Source: Pseudomonas fluorescens
Lineage (GTDB): Bacteria; Pseudomonadota; Gammaproteobacteria; Pseudomonadales; Pseudomonadaceae
Reading direction: 5' to 3'
DNA: 64,000 nucleotides
NCBI RefSeq assembly: GCF_902498065.1
Contig: NZ_CABVIR010000004.1
Coordinates: 124,001 to 188,000 of the forward strand
This document shows, in pieces, positions 17,254 through 28,590 of the stretch (position 1 is its first letter; each line of letters begins with the position of its first letter). The translations under genes and the position numbers were made by a program. The notes under the pieces were generated by a model. That model did no database searches and had not been told where the DNA came from. It worked only from the letters and a program-made list of their open reading frames with translations.

Positions 17254-18435
17254 ATGCTCAGCGTTCAAGACCGTGCAATCGTCAAATCCACTGTACCGTT
17301 GCTGGAAAGCGGCGGCGAAGCATTGATCACGCATTTCTACCGCATGATGCTCTCCGAATACCCGGAAGTCCGCCCGCTGTTCAACCAGGCTCACCAGGCC
17401 AGCGGTGATCAACCCCGCGCCCTGGCAAACGGCGTGTTGATGTACGCGCGCCATATCGATCAGCTCGACCAGTTGGGCGACCTGGTGGCCAAGATCATCA
17501 ACAAGCACGTGGCCCTGCAAATTCTTCCGGAACACTATCCGATTGTCGGCACCTGCCTGTTGCGGGCGATTTCCGAAGTGCTGGGTGACGAGATCGCCAC
17601 GCCGGAAGTGATGAGCGCCTGGGGCGCCGCTTACGGTCAACTGGCCGAGATCCTGATCGGCGCCGAAACCAGCATCTACGACCAAAAAGAACAGGCGCCG
17701 GGCGGCTGGCGCGGCGCGCGGGAATTCATCGTCGCGGCTAAAATCGAGGAAAGCGCGGAAATCACCTCGTTCTACTTCGAGCCGGCGGACAAAGGTCCGA
17801 TCCTCGCCGCAGAGCCTGGCCAGTACATCGGCATGAAACTGATCCTCGATGGCGAAGAAATTCGTCGTAACTATTCGCTGTCAGCCCTGGCGAACAAAGG
17901 CCAGTACCGCATCAGCGTCAAGCGTGAAGACGGTGGCCGCGCCTCGAACCATCTGCACGATCAATTGCACGTCGGTTCCAGCATTCAGCTGTTCCCGCCG
18001 TCGGGCGAATTCACCCTGACCGACAGCGACAAACCGTTGGTGCTGATCAGCGGCGGCGTAGGCATCACCCCGACCCTGGCCATGCTCGAGGCGGCGCTGG
18101 AAACCCAGCGGCCGGTGCATTTTATCCACTGCGCACGCAATGGCAGTGTTCACGCTTTCCGCGACTGGATCGATGGATTGGCCGAACGTCACCCGCAACT
18201 CAAGCGCTTCTATTGCTACGACGAAGATGACGGCGTCAGCCCGGCAGCGCACAAGGTCGGGTTGTTGAGTCAGGAACAACTGGGCGAGTGGTTGCCGCAA
18301 CAGCGCGATCTGGATGCGTACTTCCTCGGGCCTAAAGGTTTCATGGCGGCGGTGAAGCGTCACCTCAAAGCCTTGGGTGTACCGGAGAAGCAAAGCCGCT
18401 ACGAGTTCTTCGGCCCGGCTTCAGCGCTTGAATAA
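17254..18435 (+). CDS. hmp: Flavohaemoglobin, nitric oxide dioxygenase
   Basis: Oxidises NO to nitrate with O2 and NAD(P)H. The 393-residue protein has a globin domain (1-138) with haem-pocket residues Tyr29, Gln53, proximal His85 and Tyr95, then an FAD-binding barrel (RRNYSLSALANKGQYRISVK, about 206-225) and an NAD domain (VLISGGVGITPTLAMLEAAL, then FLGPKGFM). AGGAG lies before the ATG. It is divergent from norR and lies behind three NorR sites and a sigma-54-like promoter, so it is expected to be NO-inducible. The P. aeruginosa equivalent is fhp. Confidence 0.96.
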   Translation: MLSVQDRAIVKSTVPLLESGGEALITHFYRMMLSEYPEVRPLFNQAHQASGDQPRALANGVLMYARHIDQLDQLGDLVAKIINKHVALQILPEHYPIVGTCLLRAISEVLGDEIATPEVMSAWGAAYGQLAEILIGAETSIYDQKEQAPGGWRGAREFIVAAKIEESAEITSFYFEPADKGPILAAEPGQYIGMKLILDGEEIRRNYSLSALANKGQYRISVKREDGGRASNHLHDQLHVGSSIQLFPPSGEFTLTDSDKPLVLISGGVGITPTLAMLEAALETQRPVHFIHCARNGSVHAFRDWIDGLAERHPQLKRFYCYDEDDGVSPAAHKVGLLSQEQLGEWLPQQRDLDAYFLGPKGFMAAVKRHLKALGVPEKQSRYEFFGPASALE

Positions 18436-18457
18436 TCGCTGATCGCAGACGCCCGGC

Positions 18458-18497
18458 TTGCCGGCGATGGCGTACTCAAATTCGCCATCGCCGGCAA
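18458..18497. terminator. Long perfect hairpin between convergent hmp and dauR
   Basis: TTGCCGGCGATGGCG and its exact complement are separated by ten bases: a 15-base stem with no T run. It sits between the converging 3' ends of hmp and dauR, so a two-way transcription barrier is likely. The stem resembles the REP core (GCTTGCCGGCGAT) and may be a REP pair trimmed to its centre. Confidence 0.6.
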
Positions 18498-18509
18498 AAC
18501 ACGGGGCTT

Positions 18510-19136
18510 TCAGCCCTTCAATTCCTTCAAATGCTTGTATACCGTCGCCCGTCCCATGTTCAGCACGTTGGCCACATAGTTGGAGGCGCTTTTGCCCTTG
18601 AAGGCGCCTTCGGCGTGCAAGGCCAGCACCAGTTCGCGTTTGTGGTCGCGGGTCAGCAGGTTCAGGCTCAGCTGGCGTTCGCGCAGCCAGCCGTGGAGGA
18701 AGGTGTTGATCCGCTCCTGCCAGTCATCGCGGAACAGTGAGTCCGGTTGCGGGATCAATTTGTTCGGCGACAGGAACAAGTCCAGCGCGGCCTTGGCATT
18801 TTCGAACAGTGAAATGTTCAGGTTGATGCACAGCACCGCCAGCGGATGACCGTCGCTGTCGCGCAGCACGCTGCTCAGGCTGCGAATCTTCTGACCATCC
18901 CAATTCAACTTTTCGTACGGGCCGATGTTCCGTTCGCTGATGTCATCGCTGAGCATGTCTTCCAGCGCGGCATCGTCACCGACTTCCCGCTTCGACAGGT
19001 TATTGGCGATGTAATCGATCTTTTGCGTGCGCAGATCGTGCAGCACCACCTCGGCGTGGGGAAAGAACAACGTGGCGATGGCATCGGCAATCGCGCGGAA
19101 GTTGTCCAGGGCCGGGTCTTTAACAGGTGCGTTCAT
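18510..19136 (-). CDS. dauR: D-arginine utilisation regulator DauR
   Basis: A 208-residue regulator with an N-terminal YheO-like PAS domain (about 10-120, FFPHAEVVLHDLRTQKIDYI) and a C-terminal helix-turn-helix of the HTH_22 type (GKSASNYVANVLNMGRATVY). It is the third gene of the dauB-dauA-dauR unit, the same order as in P. aeruginosa, where DauR represses the operon and D-arginine lifts repression. It lies 90 bases after dauA. Assignment rests on domain type and operon order together. Confidence 0.85.
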   Translation of the reverse strand: MNAPVKDPALDNFRAIADAIATLFFPHAEVVLHDLRTQKIDYIANNLSKREVGDDAALEDMLSDDISERNIGPYEKLNWDGQKIRSLSSVLRDSDGHPLAVLCINLNISLFENAKAALDLFLSPNKLIPQPDSLFRDDWQERINTFLHGWLRERQLSLNLLTRDHKRELVLALHAEGAFKGKSASNYVANVLNMGRATVYKHLKELKG

Positions 19137-19226
19137 ACAATGGAGCTCCAGGCAGCGTCAGCGCCCTGCAAAAAGGGCGCTGGAAGTTTGCCGTAATCGT
19201 GTCGACACGTCACCTGAGCACGTGGA

Positions 19227-20498
<1,272 letters not shown>

Positions 20499-21446
20499 TC
20501 AGTGCTGCAGGCGGTAGATGGCGTTAGCCACCGCGATGTCTTCCAGGCCCAGGCCGATCGAGCGGAAGAATACGTGGCGGTCGTAATCGGGGCGCTGGAC
20601 CTTTTCGCTGATCAAATCCGGCAAGTCGCCGACGATCGCGTTCCTGTCCCAACCATGCTGTTCGCCGGCAATCAGCATTTCGCCCGCCGAGCCTGGCGTG
20701 GTCAGACGATAATCGCAGAAGACGTGCATGTCGTTGAGGCTCTGCGGCGGCACTTCGTGGGCGCGCGGTGCGTTGGTACTGATGGAGGTTATCAACGCTG
20801 GTTTGCTCAGGGTTGCCGGATTCATCACTGGCCCTGCTGACGACGTGCACAGCATGATCACATCGGCTTCCTGAAGGGCTGCTTCACAACTGTCGACCAG
20901 GGTCAGGCGTGGGTCGAGACCTTTGAGCTGAGCCAGTGCGTCTGGACTCAGATCGTTCAGGCCTTGTGAGTAGAGGCTGATGCTTTGCCAGTCCCGCAGG
21001 TTCTTCACGTAATGCAGGTGCGCCTGGGCCACTTTGCCGCTGCCGATGATCGCCAGGCGTCGGGCTTCAAGCGGCGCGAGGGCGTCCACCGCAACGGCGG
21101 TCGCTGCTGCGGTGCGCGCAACGGTCAGTTCACCGGCATCGCACAGCAGCAGCGGCTGGCCGGTCTGCATCGACATCAGCAAGGTCCACGCAGTCACTAG
21201 CGGGCCTTGTTCGCGCACGATGTAGGGCGACGTCTTCACCCCGTAAACTCCGTCTTCGGCCAGCACACCCAGGTAGTTGATGAAGTCGCCTGCCCCCTTG
21301 GGAAATTCCACCAGTTGCTGCGCCGGCTGCACAGCCTGCCCGGCGGCCAGGTCGCGGAACAGCTTGCGCAGTATCTGCGGAACGTCGACCTGTGCCAGCA
21401 GTTCGCGGGCCTGGGGTTGGGTGATTACATAAGGCGTGCTGGACAT
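20499..21446 (-). CDS. dauB: NAD(P)H-dependent anabolic L-arginine dehydrogenase DauB
   Basis: Member of the ornithine cyclodeaminase/mu-crystallin family, 315 residues. In P. aeruginosa, DauB reductively aminates 2-ketoarginine to L-arginine, completing D-to-L inversion with DauA. Visible features are the Rossmann nucleotide site ARRLAIIGSGKVAQAHLHYV (about 126-145), the family segment VTAWTLLMSMQTGQPLLLCD and the end FRSIGLGLEDIAVANAIYRL. It is first in the operon; the ATG follows CCGGAG. A minus-strand CATAAT hexamer near 21485-21490 with a poor -35 is the only promoter hint. Lysine or ornithine cyclodeaminase is the alternative, made unlikely by the operon context. Confidence 0.88.
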   Translation of the reverse strand: MSSTPYVITQPQARELLAQVDVPQILRKLFRDLAAGQAVQPAQQLVEFPKGAGDFINYLGVLAEDGVYGVKTSPYIVREQGPLVTAWTLLMSMQTGQPLLLCDAGELTVARTAAATAVAVDALAPLEARRLAIIGSGKVAQAHLHYVKNLRDWQSISLYSQGLNDLSPDALAQLKGLDPRLTLVDSCEAALQEADVIMLCTSSAGPVMNPATLSKPALITSISTNAPRAHEVPPQSLNDMHVFCDYRLTTPGSAGEMLIAGEQHGWDRNAIVGDLPDLISEKVQRPDYDRHVFFRSIGLGLEDIAVANAIYRLQH

Positions 21447-21522
21447 GGTCGGCTCCGGGAGCTGGAAGTAAACTAATTTGTCTATTATGGACTTTTAGTT
21501 GTCGCGAGCAATATCCGGGGCG

Positions 21523-21560
21523 AAAAAAAAGCGCAGTCCGTTGCCGGCTGCGCCTCTTTT
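21523..21560 (-). terminator. Terminator after rhlB
   Basis: GCGCAG (21531-21536) pairs with CTGCGC (21548-21553) around a GC-rich loop. On the minus strand it is followed by eight T. It isolates rhlB from dauB. Confidence 0.85.
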
Positions 21561-21574
21561 ATTGCGAACCGCTG

Positions 21575-23062
21575 TTACGGACGCTTGCGCTCAACCGCCC
21601 GCAACAGATGCGTCGGTGGTGTTTCACAGCTGATCTTGCGACCCAGCAGCGCCTCGATGGACGGTAGCTGGTAGGAGTCGTCTTCCCCGGCAAAACTGAT
21701 CGACACACCGTCGGCGCCGGCACGACCGGTACGACCGATACGGTGCACGTAGTCATCCGGCACTTCCGGCAGGGTGAAGTTGATCACGTGGCTGATGCCG
21801 TCGATGTGAATGCCGCGACCGGCGACATCGGTGGCCACCAGCACGCGGATCTTGCCTTCGCGAAAGCCTTCAAGTGTCTTGATGCGCTTGTGTTGCGGCA
21901 CATCGCCGGACAGTTGCGCGGCGTTGACGCCATCGCGTACCAGGCGTTCTTCGATGCGCCGCACTTCATCCTTGCGGTTGGCGAAGACCATCACCCGCTC
22001 CCAACCGTTGTCGTTGACCAGGTTGTAGAGCAGTTTGTACTTGTCGGCGCCGGCCACCGCGTAGATGTGCTGCTCGACGTTTTCGCTGGCCACGTTCTGC
22101 GACTCGATCTCGACGATCGACGGGTCGGTGGTCCATTGCTTGGCGAGGTTCATCACGTCTTCGGTGAAGGTCGCGGAGAACAGCAGCGTCTGACGCTCGT
22201 TCTTCGGCGGCGTCTGGCGAATGATCTGACGCACTTGCGGGATGAAGCCCATGTCGAGCATGCGGTCGGCTTCGTCCAGGACCATGACTTCGACCATGTC
22301 CAGGTGCACGTCGCCGCGCTGGTTGAAGTCGAGCAAGCGGCCCGGGGTTGCGACGAGGATGTCGCAATGACGCGCTTCGAGGTGCTTGAGCTGCTTGTCG
22401 AAGTCCATGCCGCCGACAAACGTCATGACGTTGAGGCCGGTGTACTTGGTCAGGTCGGCGGCGTCTTTAGCGATCTGCACCACCAACTCACGGGTCGGCG
22501 CGATGATCAGCGCCCGTGGCTCGCCCATGTAGCGCTCTTTCGGCGGCGGGGTTTGCAGCAATTGGGTGATGATCGAAATCAGGAACGCGGCGGTTTTGCC
22601 GGTACCGGTCTGGGCGCGCCCGATGGCGTCTTTGCCGGCGAGGGTGAAGCCCAGCACCTGAGCCTGGATCGGCGTGCAATACGGGAAGCCGAGGTCCTGG
22701 ATGGCGTGCATCAGTTCCGGGGCGAGTTTGAAATCGTGGAATCGGGTTTTGCCTTCCTGGGGTTCGACGACGAAGTCTTCGAGTTTCCAGGGAATGACCG
22801 GCGCCTTTGGCTTGGGTTCGCGACGCGGTTTTGCCGGTTTCGGCGCTTCGCTGCGCGGTTGTTCGGGGGCCGCCTCTTCAACAGGCGGGAGGGCCGGTGC
22901 CGCGACAGGCTCTTGTTTCGGTGCCGCTACGGGGGCGGTCCGGCCAGACTGATTACCGTCGGTGCGGTGGCTGGGGGCGTGAGACGGAGCGCTGGAGACT
23001 GGCGCGAGCTGCTCAGTCTCGCTTTTACCGAACATTTTCTTGAGTGCTTTGAGCACGGTCAT
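21575..23062 (-). CDS. rhlB: DEAD-box ATP-dependent RNA helicase RhlB
   Basis: A 495-residue RNA helicase. After a disordered Pro/Ala/Glu-rich N-terminal region of about 90 residues comes the helicase core: Q motif ([11 protein letters not shown]), motif I ([11 protein letters not shown]), Ia (PTRELVVQ), II ([13 protein letters not shown]), III (LLFSATF), V ([12 protein letters not shown]) and VI ([10 protein letters not shown]). RhlB unwinds structured RNA with the degradosome in enterobacteria. In Pseudomonas this gene sits beside dauB, as here. It is monocistronic with a strong terminator. A close RhlE-type paralogue is the main alternative name. Confidence 0.88.
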   Translation of the reverse strand: MTVLKALKKMFGKSETEQLAPVSSAPSHAPSHRTDGNQSGRTAPVAAPKQEPVAAPALPPVEEAAPEQPRSEAPKPAKPRREPKPKAPVIPWKLEDFVVEPQEGKTRFHDFKLAPELMHAIQDLGFPYCTPIQAQVLGFTLAGKDAIGRAQTGTGKTAAFLISIITQLLQTPPPKERYMGEPRALIIAPTRELVVQIAKDAADLTKYTGLNVMTFVGGMDFDKQLKHLEARHCDILVATPGRLLDFNQRGDVHLDMVEVMVLDEADRMLDMGFIPQVRQIIRQTPPKNERQTLLFSATFTEDVMNLAKQWTTDPSIVEIESQNVASENVEQHIYAVAGADKYKLLYNLVNDNGWERVMVFANRKDEVRRIEERLVRDGVNAAQLSGDVPQHKRIKTLEGFREGKIRVLVATDVAGRGIHIDGISHVINFTLPEVPDDYVHRIGRTGRAGADGVSISFAGEDDSYQLPSIEALLGRKISCETPPTHLLRAVERKRP

Positions 23063-23159
23063 CTCATCAATTGATTAAGGAATATACGGCGGCCAGTGTA
23101 ATGCAAGAATCGGGCGCGGCGTAGGGGGATGGATCAATGGGCTGTTTTTCGCCGGGCCG

Positions 23160-23843
<684 letters not shown>

Positions 23844-23951
23844 TCATTAAGTGCGAGATGTCAGTGCGCGTCTGGTTGATCCGTTAAGAAGATGTCGCAA
23901 GGCTACAAGTTTTGCTATTGACCTGTCGCTGAATCGCTTTAGCGTGCGGTC

Positions 23952-23967
23952 TGGTACGGGCTTTGCT
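23952..23967 (+). promoter_or_regulatory. Sigma-54 promoter upstream of aapJ
   Basis: TGGTACGGGCTTTGCT has GG and GC exactly ten bases apart and a TTTGC -12 block, an excellent match. Transcription would start near 23978 and give a leader of about 300 bases before aapJ. The remaining part of the 468-base gap holds no open frame I can support. It does hold a hairpin, GGGCT paired with AGCCC, near 24097-24110. Nitrogen- or amino-acid-dependent activation is expected, but no clear activator box was found. Confidence 0.7.
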
Positions 23968-24259
23968 ATGGGAAAGCCTGTACGAAAATCCCACGCCTGT
24001 CGGTAACACTATGCAGGCCATCGTTCCTGGTGGGATAGCAAAAAATCCGGTGATGGATGTTCGCCAGCGGCCGCTACGGGCTTCGCGAACGTGAAAGGGC
24101 TACAGCCCGTTCGGCCGATTGGTGAGAAGTGAGTGGTCCATTATGTGGATTTTCTCCTACTAGACTCATAGCGCAGGTCCTACGTCGGTTGACCCTAAAA
24201 AAAGCCAACACGGGTCGACTACGCCTCATAAGGGTGCGACTGGACTCAAGCTCCGACAC

Positions 24260-24267
24260 AACAAGAG
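24260..24267 (+). promoter_or_regulatory. Possible Crc/Hfq target motif before aapJ
   Basis: AACAAGAG lies just upstream of the GGAGG ribosome-binding site of aapJ and differs at one base from the AANAANAA catabolite-activity motif that Hfq/Crc binds in Pseudomonas. Amino-acid transport genes are common targets. The single mismatch makes this tentative. Confidence 0.35.
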
Positions 24268-24284
24268 CAAAACTGGAGGTTTGA

Positions 24285-25316
24285 ATGAAGATGTTGAAAT
24301 CCACCCTGGCCATCGTGACTGCAGCCGCAGTACTCGGTGTCAGCGGGTTCGCTCAGGCGGGTGCAACCCTGGATGCAGTGCAGAAGAAAGGTTTCGTACA
24401 GTGCGGCGTCAGTGATGGCCTGCCTGGTTTTTCGGTTCCGGATTCCACTGGCAAGATCGTTGGTATCGATGCTGACTACTGCCGTGCTGTCGCCGCTGCC
24501 GTCTTTGGCGACGCGACCAAGGTCAAGTTCAGTCAGTTGAACGCCAAGGAGCGCTTCACCGCGCTGCAGTCCGGCGAAATCGACATCCTGTCGCGCAACA
24601 CCACCATGACCAGCTCCCGTGACTCGGGCATGGGTCTGAAATTCCCAGGCTTCATCACTTACTACGACGGCATCGGCTTCCTGGTTAACAACAAACTCGG
24701 CGTCAAGAGCGCCAAGGAACTGGACGGCGCGACCATCTGCATCCAGGCCGGCACCACCACCGAGCTGAACGTTTCCGACTACTTCCGTGGCAACGGTCTG
24801 AAATACACCCCGATCACTTTCGACACCTCCGATGAAAGCGCCAAGTCGCTGGAATCGGGTCGTTGCGACGTACTGACTTCCGACAAGTCCCAACTGTTTG
24901 CCCAGCGCAGCAAGCTGGCTTCGCCGAAGGACTACGTGGTTCTGCCGGAAACCATTTCCAAGGAACCGCTGGGCCCGGTCGTGCGTAACGGCGATGACGA
25001 GTGGCTGGCTATCGTGCGCTGGGTTGGCTACGCCATGCTCAACGCTGAAGAAGCAGGCGTGACCTCGAAAAACGTTGAAGCCGAAGCCAAGGGCACCAAG
25101 AACCCGGACGTTGCACGTCTGCTGGGTACCGACGGTGAATACGGCAAAGACCTGAAAGTGAAGAAAGACTGGGTCGTCCAGATCGTCAAGCAAGTGGGTA
25201 ACTATGGCGAAGTGTTCGAGAAGAACCTCGGCAAGAGCACTCCTCTGGAAATTGACCGCGGGCTGAACGCTCTGTGGAACAACGGCGGCATTCAATACGC
25301 ACCACCAGTGCGCTGA
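24285..25316 (+). CDS. aapJ: General L-amino-acid ABC transporter, periplasmic binding protein
   Basis: A 343-residue periplasmic solute-binding protein. It has a signal peptide (MKMLKSTLAIVTAAAVLGVS, cleavage near AQA), then the family-3 binding-protein opening LDAVQKKGFVQCGVSDGLPG, the ligand region RFTALQSGEIDILSRNTTMT and a C-terminal half ending RGLNALWNNGGIQYAPPVR. The length of about 340 residues is typical of the AapJ/BztA type rather than ordinary polar amino-acid binders of about 250. GGAGG precedes the ATG. First gene of aapJQMP behind a sigma-54 promoter match. Broad L-amino-acid or acidic-amino-acid uptake is expected. Confidence 0.92.
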   Translation: MKMLKSTLAIVTAAAVLGVSGFAQAGATLDAVQKKGFVQCGVSDGLPGFSVPDSTGKIVGIDADYCRAVAAAVFGDATKVKFSQLNAKERFTALQSGEIDILSRNTTMTSSRDSGMGLKFPGFITYYDGIGFLVNNKLGVKSAKELDGATICIQAGTTTELNVSDYFRGNGLKYTPITFDTSDESAKSLESGRCDVLTSDKSQLFAQRSKLASPKDYVVLPETISKEPLGPVVRNGDDEWLAIVRWVGYAMLNAEEAGVTSKNVEAEAKGTKNPDVARLLGTDGEYGKDLKVKKDWVVQIVKQVGNYGEVFEKNLGKSTPLEIDRGLNALWNNGGIQYAPPVR

Positions 25317-25381
25317 TGGTTCTATCACCCGGTGGGCCAACCGCCGGGTGATGTTCTGTTCCATTACATCCGGGGCACTTC

Positions 25382-26563
25382 ATGCAAAATTCAATCGGCG
25401 CACCAAAGCAGAGGCTCAGCCTCAGCGATCCCAAAGTGCGTGCGTGGCTATTTCAGATCATCACCATTGTGGCGGTGGTCTCGATGGGCTGGTATCTGTT
25501 CGACAACACGCAGACCAACCTTGAACACCGGGGCATCACCTCCGGTTTCAGCTTTCTGGAGCGCAGTGCCGGTTTCGGCATCGCTCAAACCCTGATCGAC
25601 TACACCGAATCGGACAGCTATGCCCGGGTGTTTGTCATCGGCCTGCTCAACACGCTGCTGGTGACTTTCATCGGCGTGATCCTGGCGACGATCCTCGGGT
25701 TCATCGTCGGCGTGTCACGGCTGTCGAAGAACTGGATCATCGCCAAGCTGGCGACTGTTTATGTGGAAGTCTTCCGCAACATTCCGCCGCTGCTGCAAAT
25801 CCTGTTCTGGTACTTCGCGGTGTTCCTGACCATGCCGGGGCCACGCAACAGTCATAATTTCGGCGACACCTTCTTCGTCAGCAGCCGCGGCCTGAACATG
25901 CCGGCCGCGTTGACGGCGGATGGTTTCTGGCCGTTTGTGGTCAGCGTCGTCGTGGCCATCGTCGCCATCGTGCTGATGTGCCGCTGGGCCAACAAGCGTT
26001 TCGAAGCCACCGGTGTTCCGTTCCACAAGTTCTGGACCGGCCTGGCGTTGTTCCTGGTGATCCCGGCGCTGTGCGCACTGATCTTCGGCGCGCCCGTGCA
26101 CTGGGAAATGCCCAAGCTGCAAGGTTTCAACTTCGTCGGTGGCTGGGTGCTGATCCCGGAACTGCTGGCGCTGACCCTGGCCCTGACCGTGTACACCGCG
26201 GCGTTCATCGCCGAGATCGTGCGTTCGGGCATCAAGTCGGTCAGCCACGGCCAGACCGAAGCGGCACACTCGCTGGGCCTGCGCAACGGTCCGACCCTGC
26301 GCAAGGTGATCATCCCGCAAGCCCTGCGCGTGATCATTCCACCGCTGACCAGCCAATACCTGAACCTGGCGAAAAACTCCTCGCTGGCGGCCGGTATCGG
26401 TTATCCGGAAATGGTCTCGTTGTTTGCCGGTACGGTGCTGAACCAGACCGGGCAGGCGATCGAAGTCATTGCCATCACCATGAGCGTGTACCTGGCGATC
26501 AGTATCAGCATTTCCCTGCTGATGAACTGGTACAACAAGCGCATTGCGCTGATCGAGCGGTAA
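25382..26563 (+). CDS. aapQ: General L-amino-acid ABC transporter permease AapQ
   Basis: A 393-residue inner-membrane permease with eight or so membrane segments. The first is FQIITIVAVVSMGWYLF; the region GLLNTLLVTFIGVILATILG begins the conserved permease core. The ATPase-docking loop near the C-terminus is SGIKSVSHGQTEAAHSLGL followed by IIPQALRVIIPPLTSQ. The large insertion between core helices is typical of AapQ/BztB. It lies 65 bases after aapJ and 10 bases before aapM. Confidence 0.93.
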   Translation: MQNSIGAPKQRLSLSDPKVRAWLFQIITIVAVVSMGWYLFDNTQTNLEHRGITSGFSFLERSAGFGIAQTLIDYTESDSYARVFVIGLLNTLLVTFIGVILATILGFIVGVSRLSKNWIIAKLATVYVEVFRNIPPLLQILFWYFAVFLTMPGPRNSHNFGDTFFVSSRGLNMPAALTADGFWPFVVSVVVAIVAIVLMCRWANKRFEATGVPFHKFWTGLALFLVIPALCALIFGAPVHWEMPKLQGFNFVGGWVLIPELLALTLALTVYTAAFIAEIVRSGIKSVSHGQTEAAHSLGLRNGPTLRKVIIPQALRVIIPPLTSQYLNLAKNSSLAAGIGYPEMVSLFAGTVLNQTGQAIEVIAITMSVYLAISISISLLMNWYNKRIALIER

Positions 26564-26573
26564 GGAAAAGCGC

Positions 26574-27671
26574 ATGAGTACTCATACTTTCAAACCTGAC
26601 ATGCCGCCACCAAGCAAAGTCTTCGGGCCGATGGCGTGGATGCGCGCGAACATGTTCTCCAGCTGGCTCAACACCCTGCTGACCCTGTTCGCGTTCTACC
26701 TGATTTACCTGGTGGTTCCACCGATTCTGGAATGGGCGATCATCGACGCCAACTGGGTCGGCACTACCCGCGCCGACTGCACCAAGGAAGGCGCCTGCTG
26801 GGTGTTCATCCAGCAGCGATTCGGCCAGTTCATGTACGGCTACTACCCGGTGGACCTGCGCTGGCGCGTAGACCTGACCGTGTGGCTGGCGGTGATCGGC
26901 GTGGCACCGTTGTTCATCTCGCGCTTCCCGCGTAAAGCGGTGTACGGGCTGAGCTTCCTGGTGCTGTACCCAATCATTGCCTACTTCCTGCTGCATGGCG
27001 GATTGTTCGGCCTGACCACCGTGGCGACCAGCCAGTGGGGCGGCCTGATGCTGACGCTGGTGATCGCCACCGTCGGCATTGCCGGCGCCCTGCCGCTGGG
27101 TATCGTCCTGGCGCTGGGCCGTCGTTCGAACATGCCGGCGATTCGTGTGGTCTGCGTGACCTTCATCGAATTCTGGCGCGGCGTGCCATTGATCACGGTG
27201 CTGTTCATGTCCTCGGTGATGCTGCCGTTGTTCCTGCCTGAAGGCATGAACTTCGACAAGTTGCTGCGGGCGCTGATCGGCGTGATCCTGTTCCAGTCGG
27301 CCTACGTCGCCGAAGTGGTGCGCGGCGGTCTGCAAGCGATTCCCAAAGGTCAGTACGAAGCGGCTGCGGCGATGGGCCTCGGTTACTGGCGCAGCATGGG
27401 CCTGGTGATTCTGCCGCAAGCCCTGAAGATGGTGATCCCGGGCATCGTCAACACCTTCATTGCGCTGTTCAAGGACACGAGCCTGGTGATCATCATCGGC
27501 CTGTTCGACTTGCTCAACAGCGTCAAACAAGCCGCCGCCGACCCGAAATGGTTGGGCATGGCCACTGAAGGCTATGTGTTTGCGGCCCTGGTGTTCTGGA
27601 TTTTCTGTTTTGGTATGTCGCGCTATTCCATGCATCTGGAACGCAAGCTCGACACTGGCCACAAGCGTTAG
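26574..27671 (+). CDS. aapM: General L-amino-acid ABC transporter permease AapM
   Basis: A 365-residue inner-membrane permease that pairs with AapQ. Visible are the membrane segments [19 protein letters not shown] and [20 protein letters not shown], the core [20 protein letters not shown] and the ATPase-docking loop [20 protein letters not shown] with [18 protein letters not shown]. The long N-terminal half before the core is the AapM/BztC type. It is preceded by AAGGAAAAGCGC and followed 10 bases later by the ATPase gene. Confidence 0.93.
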   Translation: MSTHTFKPDMPPPSKVFGPMAWMRANMFSSWLNTLLTLFAFYLIYLVVPPILEWAIIDANWVGTTRADCTKEGACWVFIQQRFGQFMYGYYPVDLRWRVDLTVWLAVIGVAPLFISRFPRKAVYGLSFLVLYPIIAYFLLHGGLFGLTTVATSQWGGLMLTLVIATVGIAGALPLGIVLALGRRSNMPAIRVVCVTFIEFWRGVPLITVLFMSSVMLPLFLPEGMNFDKLLRALIGVILFQSAYVAEVVRGGLQAIPKGQYEAAAAMGLGYWRSMGLVILPQALKMVIPGIVNTFIALFKDTSLVIIIGLFDLLNSVKQAAADPKWLGMATEGYVFAALVFWIFCFGMSRYSMHLERKLDTGHKR

Positions 27672-27681
27672 GAGTTCTGTA

Positions 27682-28446
27682 ATGAGCGAAGCAATCAAAA
27701 AGCCTGTGAGCCCTGAAGGCATTATTCAGATGCAGGGCGTGAACAAGTGGTACGGCCAGTTCCACGTGTTGAAAGACATCAACCTGAACGTTAAACAGGG
27801 CGAGCGTATCGTCCTGTGCGGCCCGTCGGGTTCCGGCAAATCCACCACGATCCGTTGCCTCAACCGTCTGGAAGAACACCAGCAGGGCCGGATCGTGGTC
27901 GATGGCGTGGAACTGACCAACGACCTCAAGCAGATCGAAACGGTCCGCCGCGAAGTCGGCATGGTGTTCCAGCACTTCAACCTGTTCCCGCACCTGACCA
28001 TCCTGCAGAACTGCACCCTGGCACCGATGTGGGTACGCAAGATGCCCAAGCGCAAGGCCGAAGAAATTGCCATGCATTACCTGGAACGCGTCCGCATTCC
28101 GGAGCAGGCGCATAAATTCCCGGGGCAATTGTCCGGCGGTCAGCAGCAGCGTGTGGCGATTGCCCGTGCCCTGTGCATGAAACCGAAAATCATGCTGTTC
28201 GACGAACCGACTTCAGCGCTCGACCCGGAGATGGTGAAGGAAGTTCTCGACACCATGATCGGCCTGGCCGAAGACGGCATGACCATGCTCTGCGTGACCC
28301 ACGAAATGGGCTTCGCCCGCACCGTGGCCAACCGCGTGATCTTCATGGACAAGGGCGAGATCGTCGAACAGGCTGCGCCGAACGACTTCTTCGATAACCC
28401 GCAGAACGACCGCACCAAACTGTTCCTGAGCCAGATCCTGCATTGA
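27682..28446 (+). CDS. aapP: General L-amino-acid ABC transporter ATPase AapP
   Basis: A 254-residue ABC ATPase that powers AapQM. Walker A is [14 protein letters not shown], the signature is [19 protein letters not shown], Walker B is [16 protein letters not shown] and the switch histidine is in CVTHEMGFA. The start is the ATG at 27682 with TAGGAG upstream; an open frame extends to 27574 inside aapM but has no ribosome-binding site. Last gene of the operon, closed by a strong terminator. Confidence 0.95.
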   Translation: MSEAIKKPVSPEGIIQMQGVNKWYGQFHVLKDINLNVKQGERIVLCGPSGSGKSTTIRCLNRLEEHQQGRIVVDGVELTNDLKQIETVRREVGMVFQHFNLFPHLTILQNCTLAPMWVRKMPKRKAEEIAMHYLERVRIPEQAHKFPGQLSGGQQQRVAIARALCMKPKIMLFDEPTSALDPEMVKEVLDTMIGLAEDGMTMLCVTHEMGFARTVANRVIFMDKGEIVEQAAPNDFFDNPQNDRTKLFLSQILH

Positions 28447-28462
28447 TCGAAGCCAGGCAATG

Positions 28463-28496
28463 AAAAAAACCCGGACGCTGTTCCGGGTTTTTTTTT
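28463..28496 (+). terminator. Terminator after aapJQMP
   Basis: AACCCGGA pairs with TTCCGGGTT and is followed by nine T. A run of A on the 5' side makes it potentially active in both directions. Confidence 0.92.
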
Positions 28497-28557
28497 CGCC
28501 CGCCGAAACCCACCACCGTTTGCCCTGCCGGACTAAGCTGACTAACATGTCAGAAAA

Positions 28558-28578
28558 TTCATCCTATGATTGGATGAA
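28558..28578. promoter_or_regulatory. Palindrome before the FadR-type regulator, candidate auto-operator
   Basis: TTCATCC and GGATGAA are perfect inverted arms around a seven-base spacer, ending 12 bases before the regulator start. A second short inverted repeat, CTGAC and GTCAG, lies at 28538-28553. FadR-family regulators commonly bind such palindromes over their own promoters. Confidence 0.5.
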
Positions 28579-28590
28579 AGGGCGAATCCT

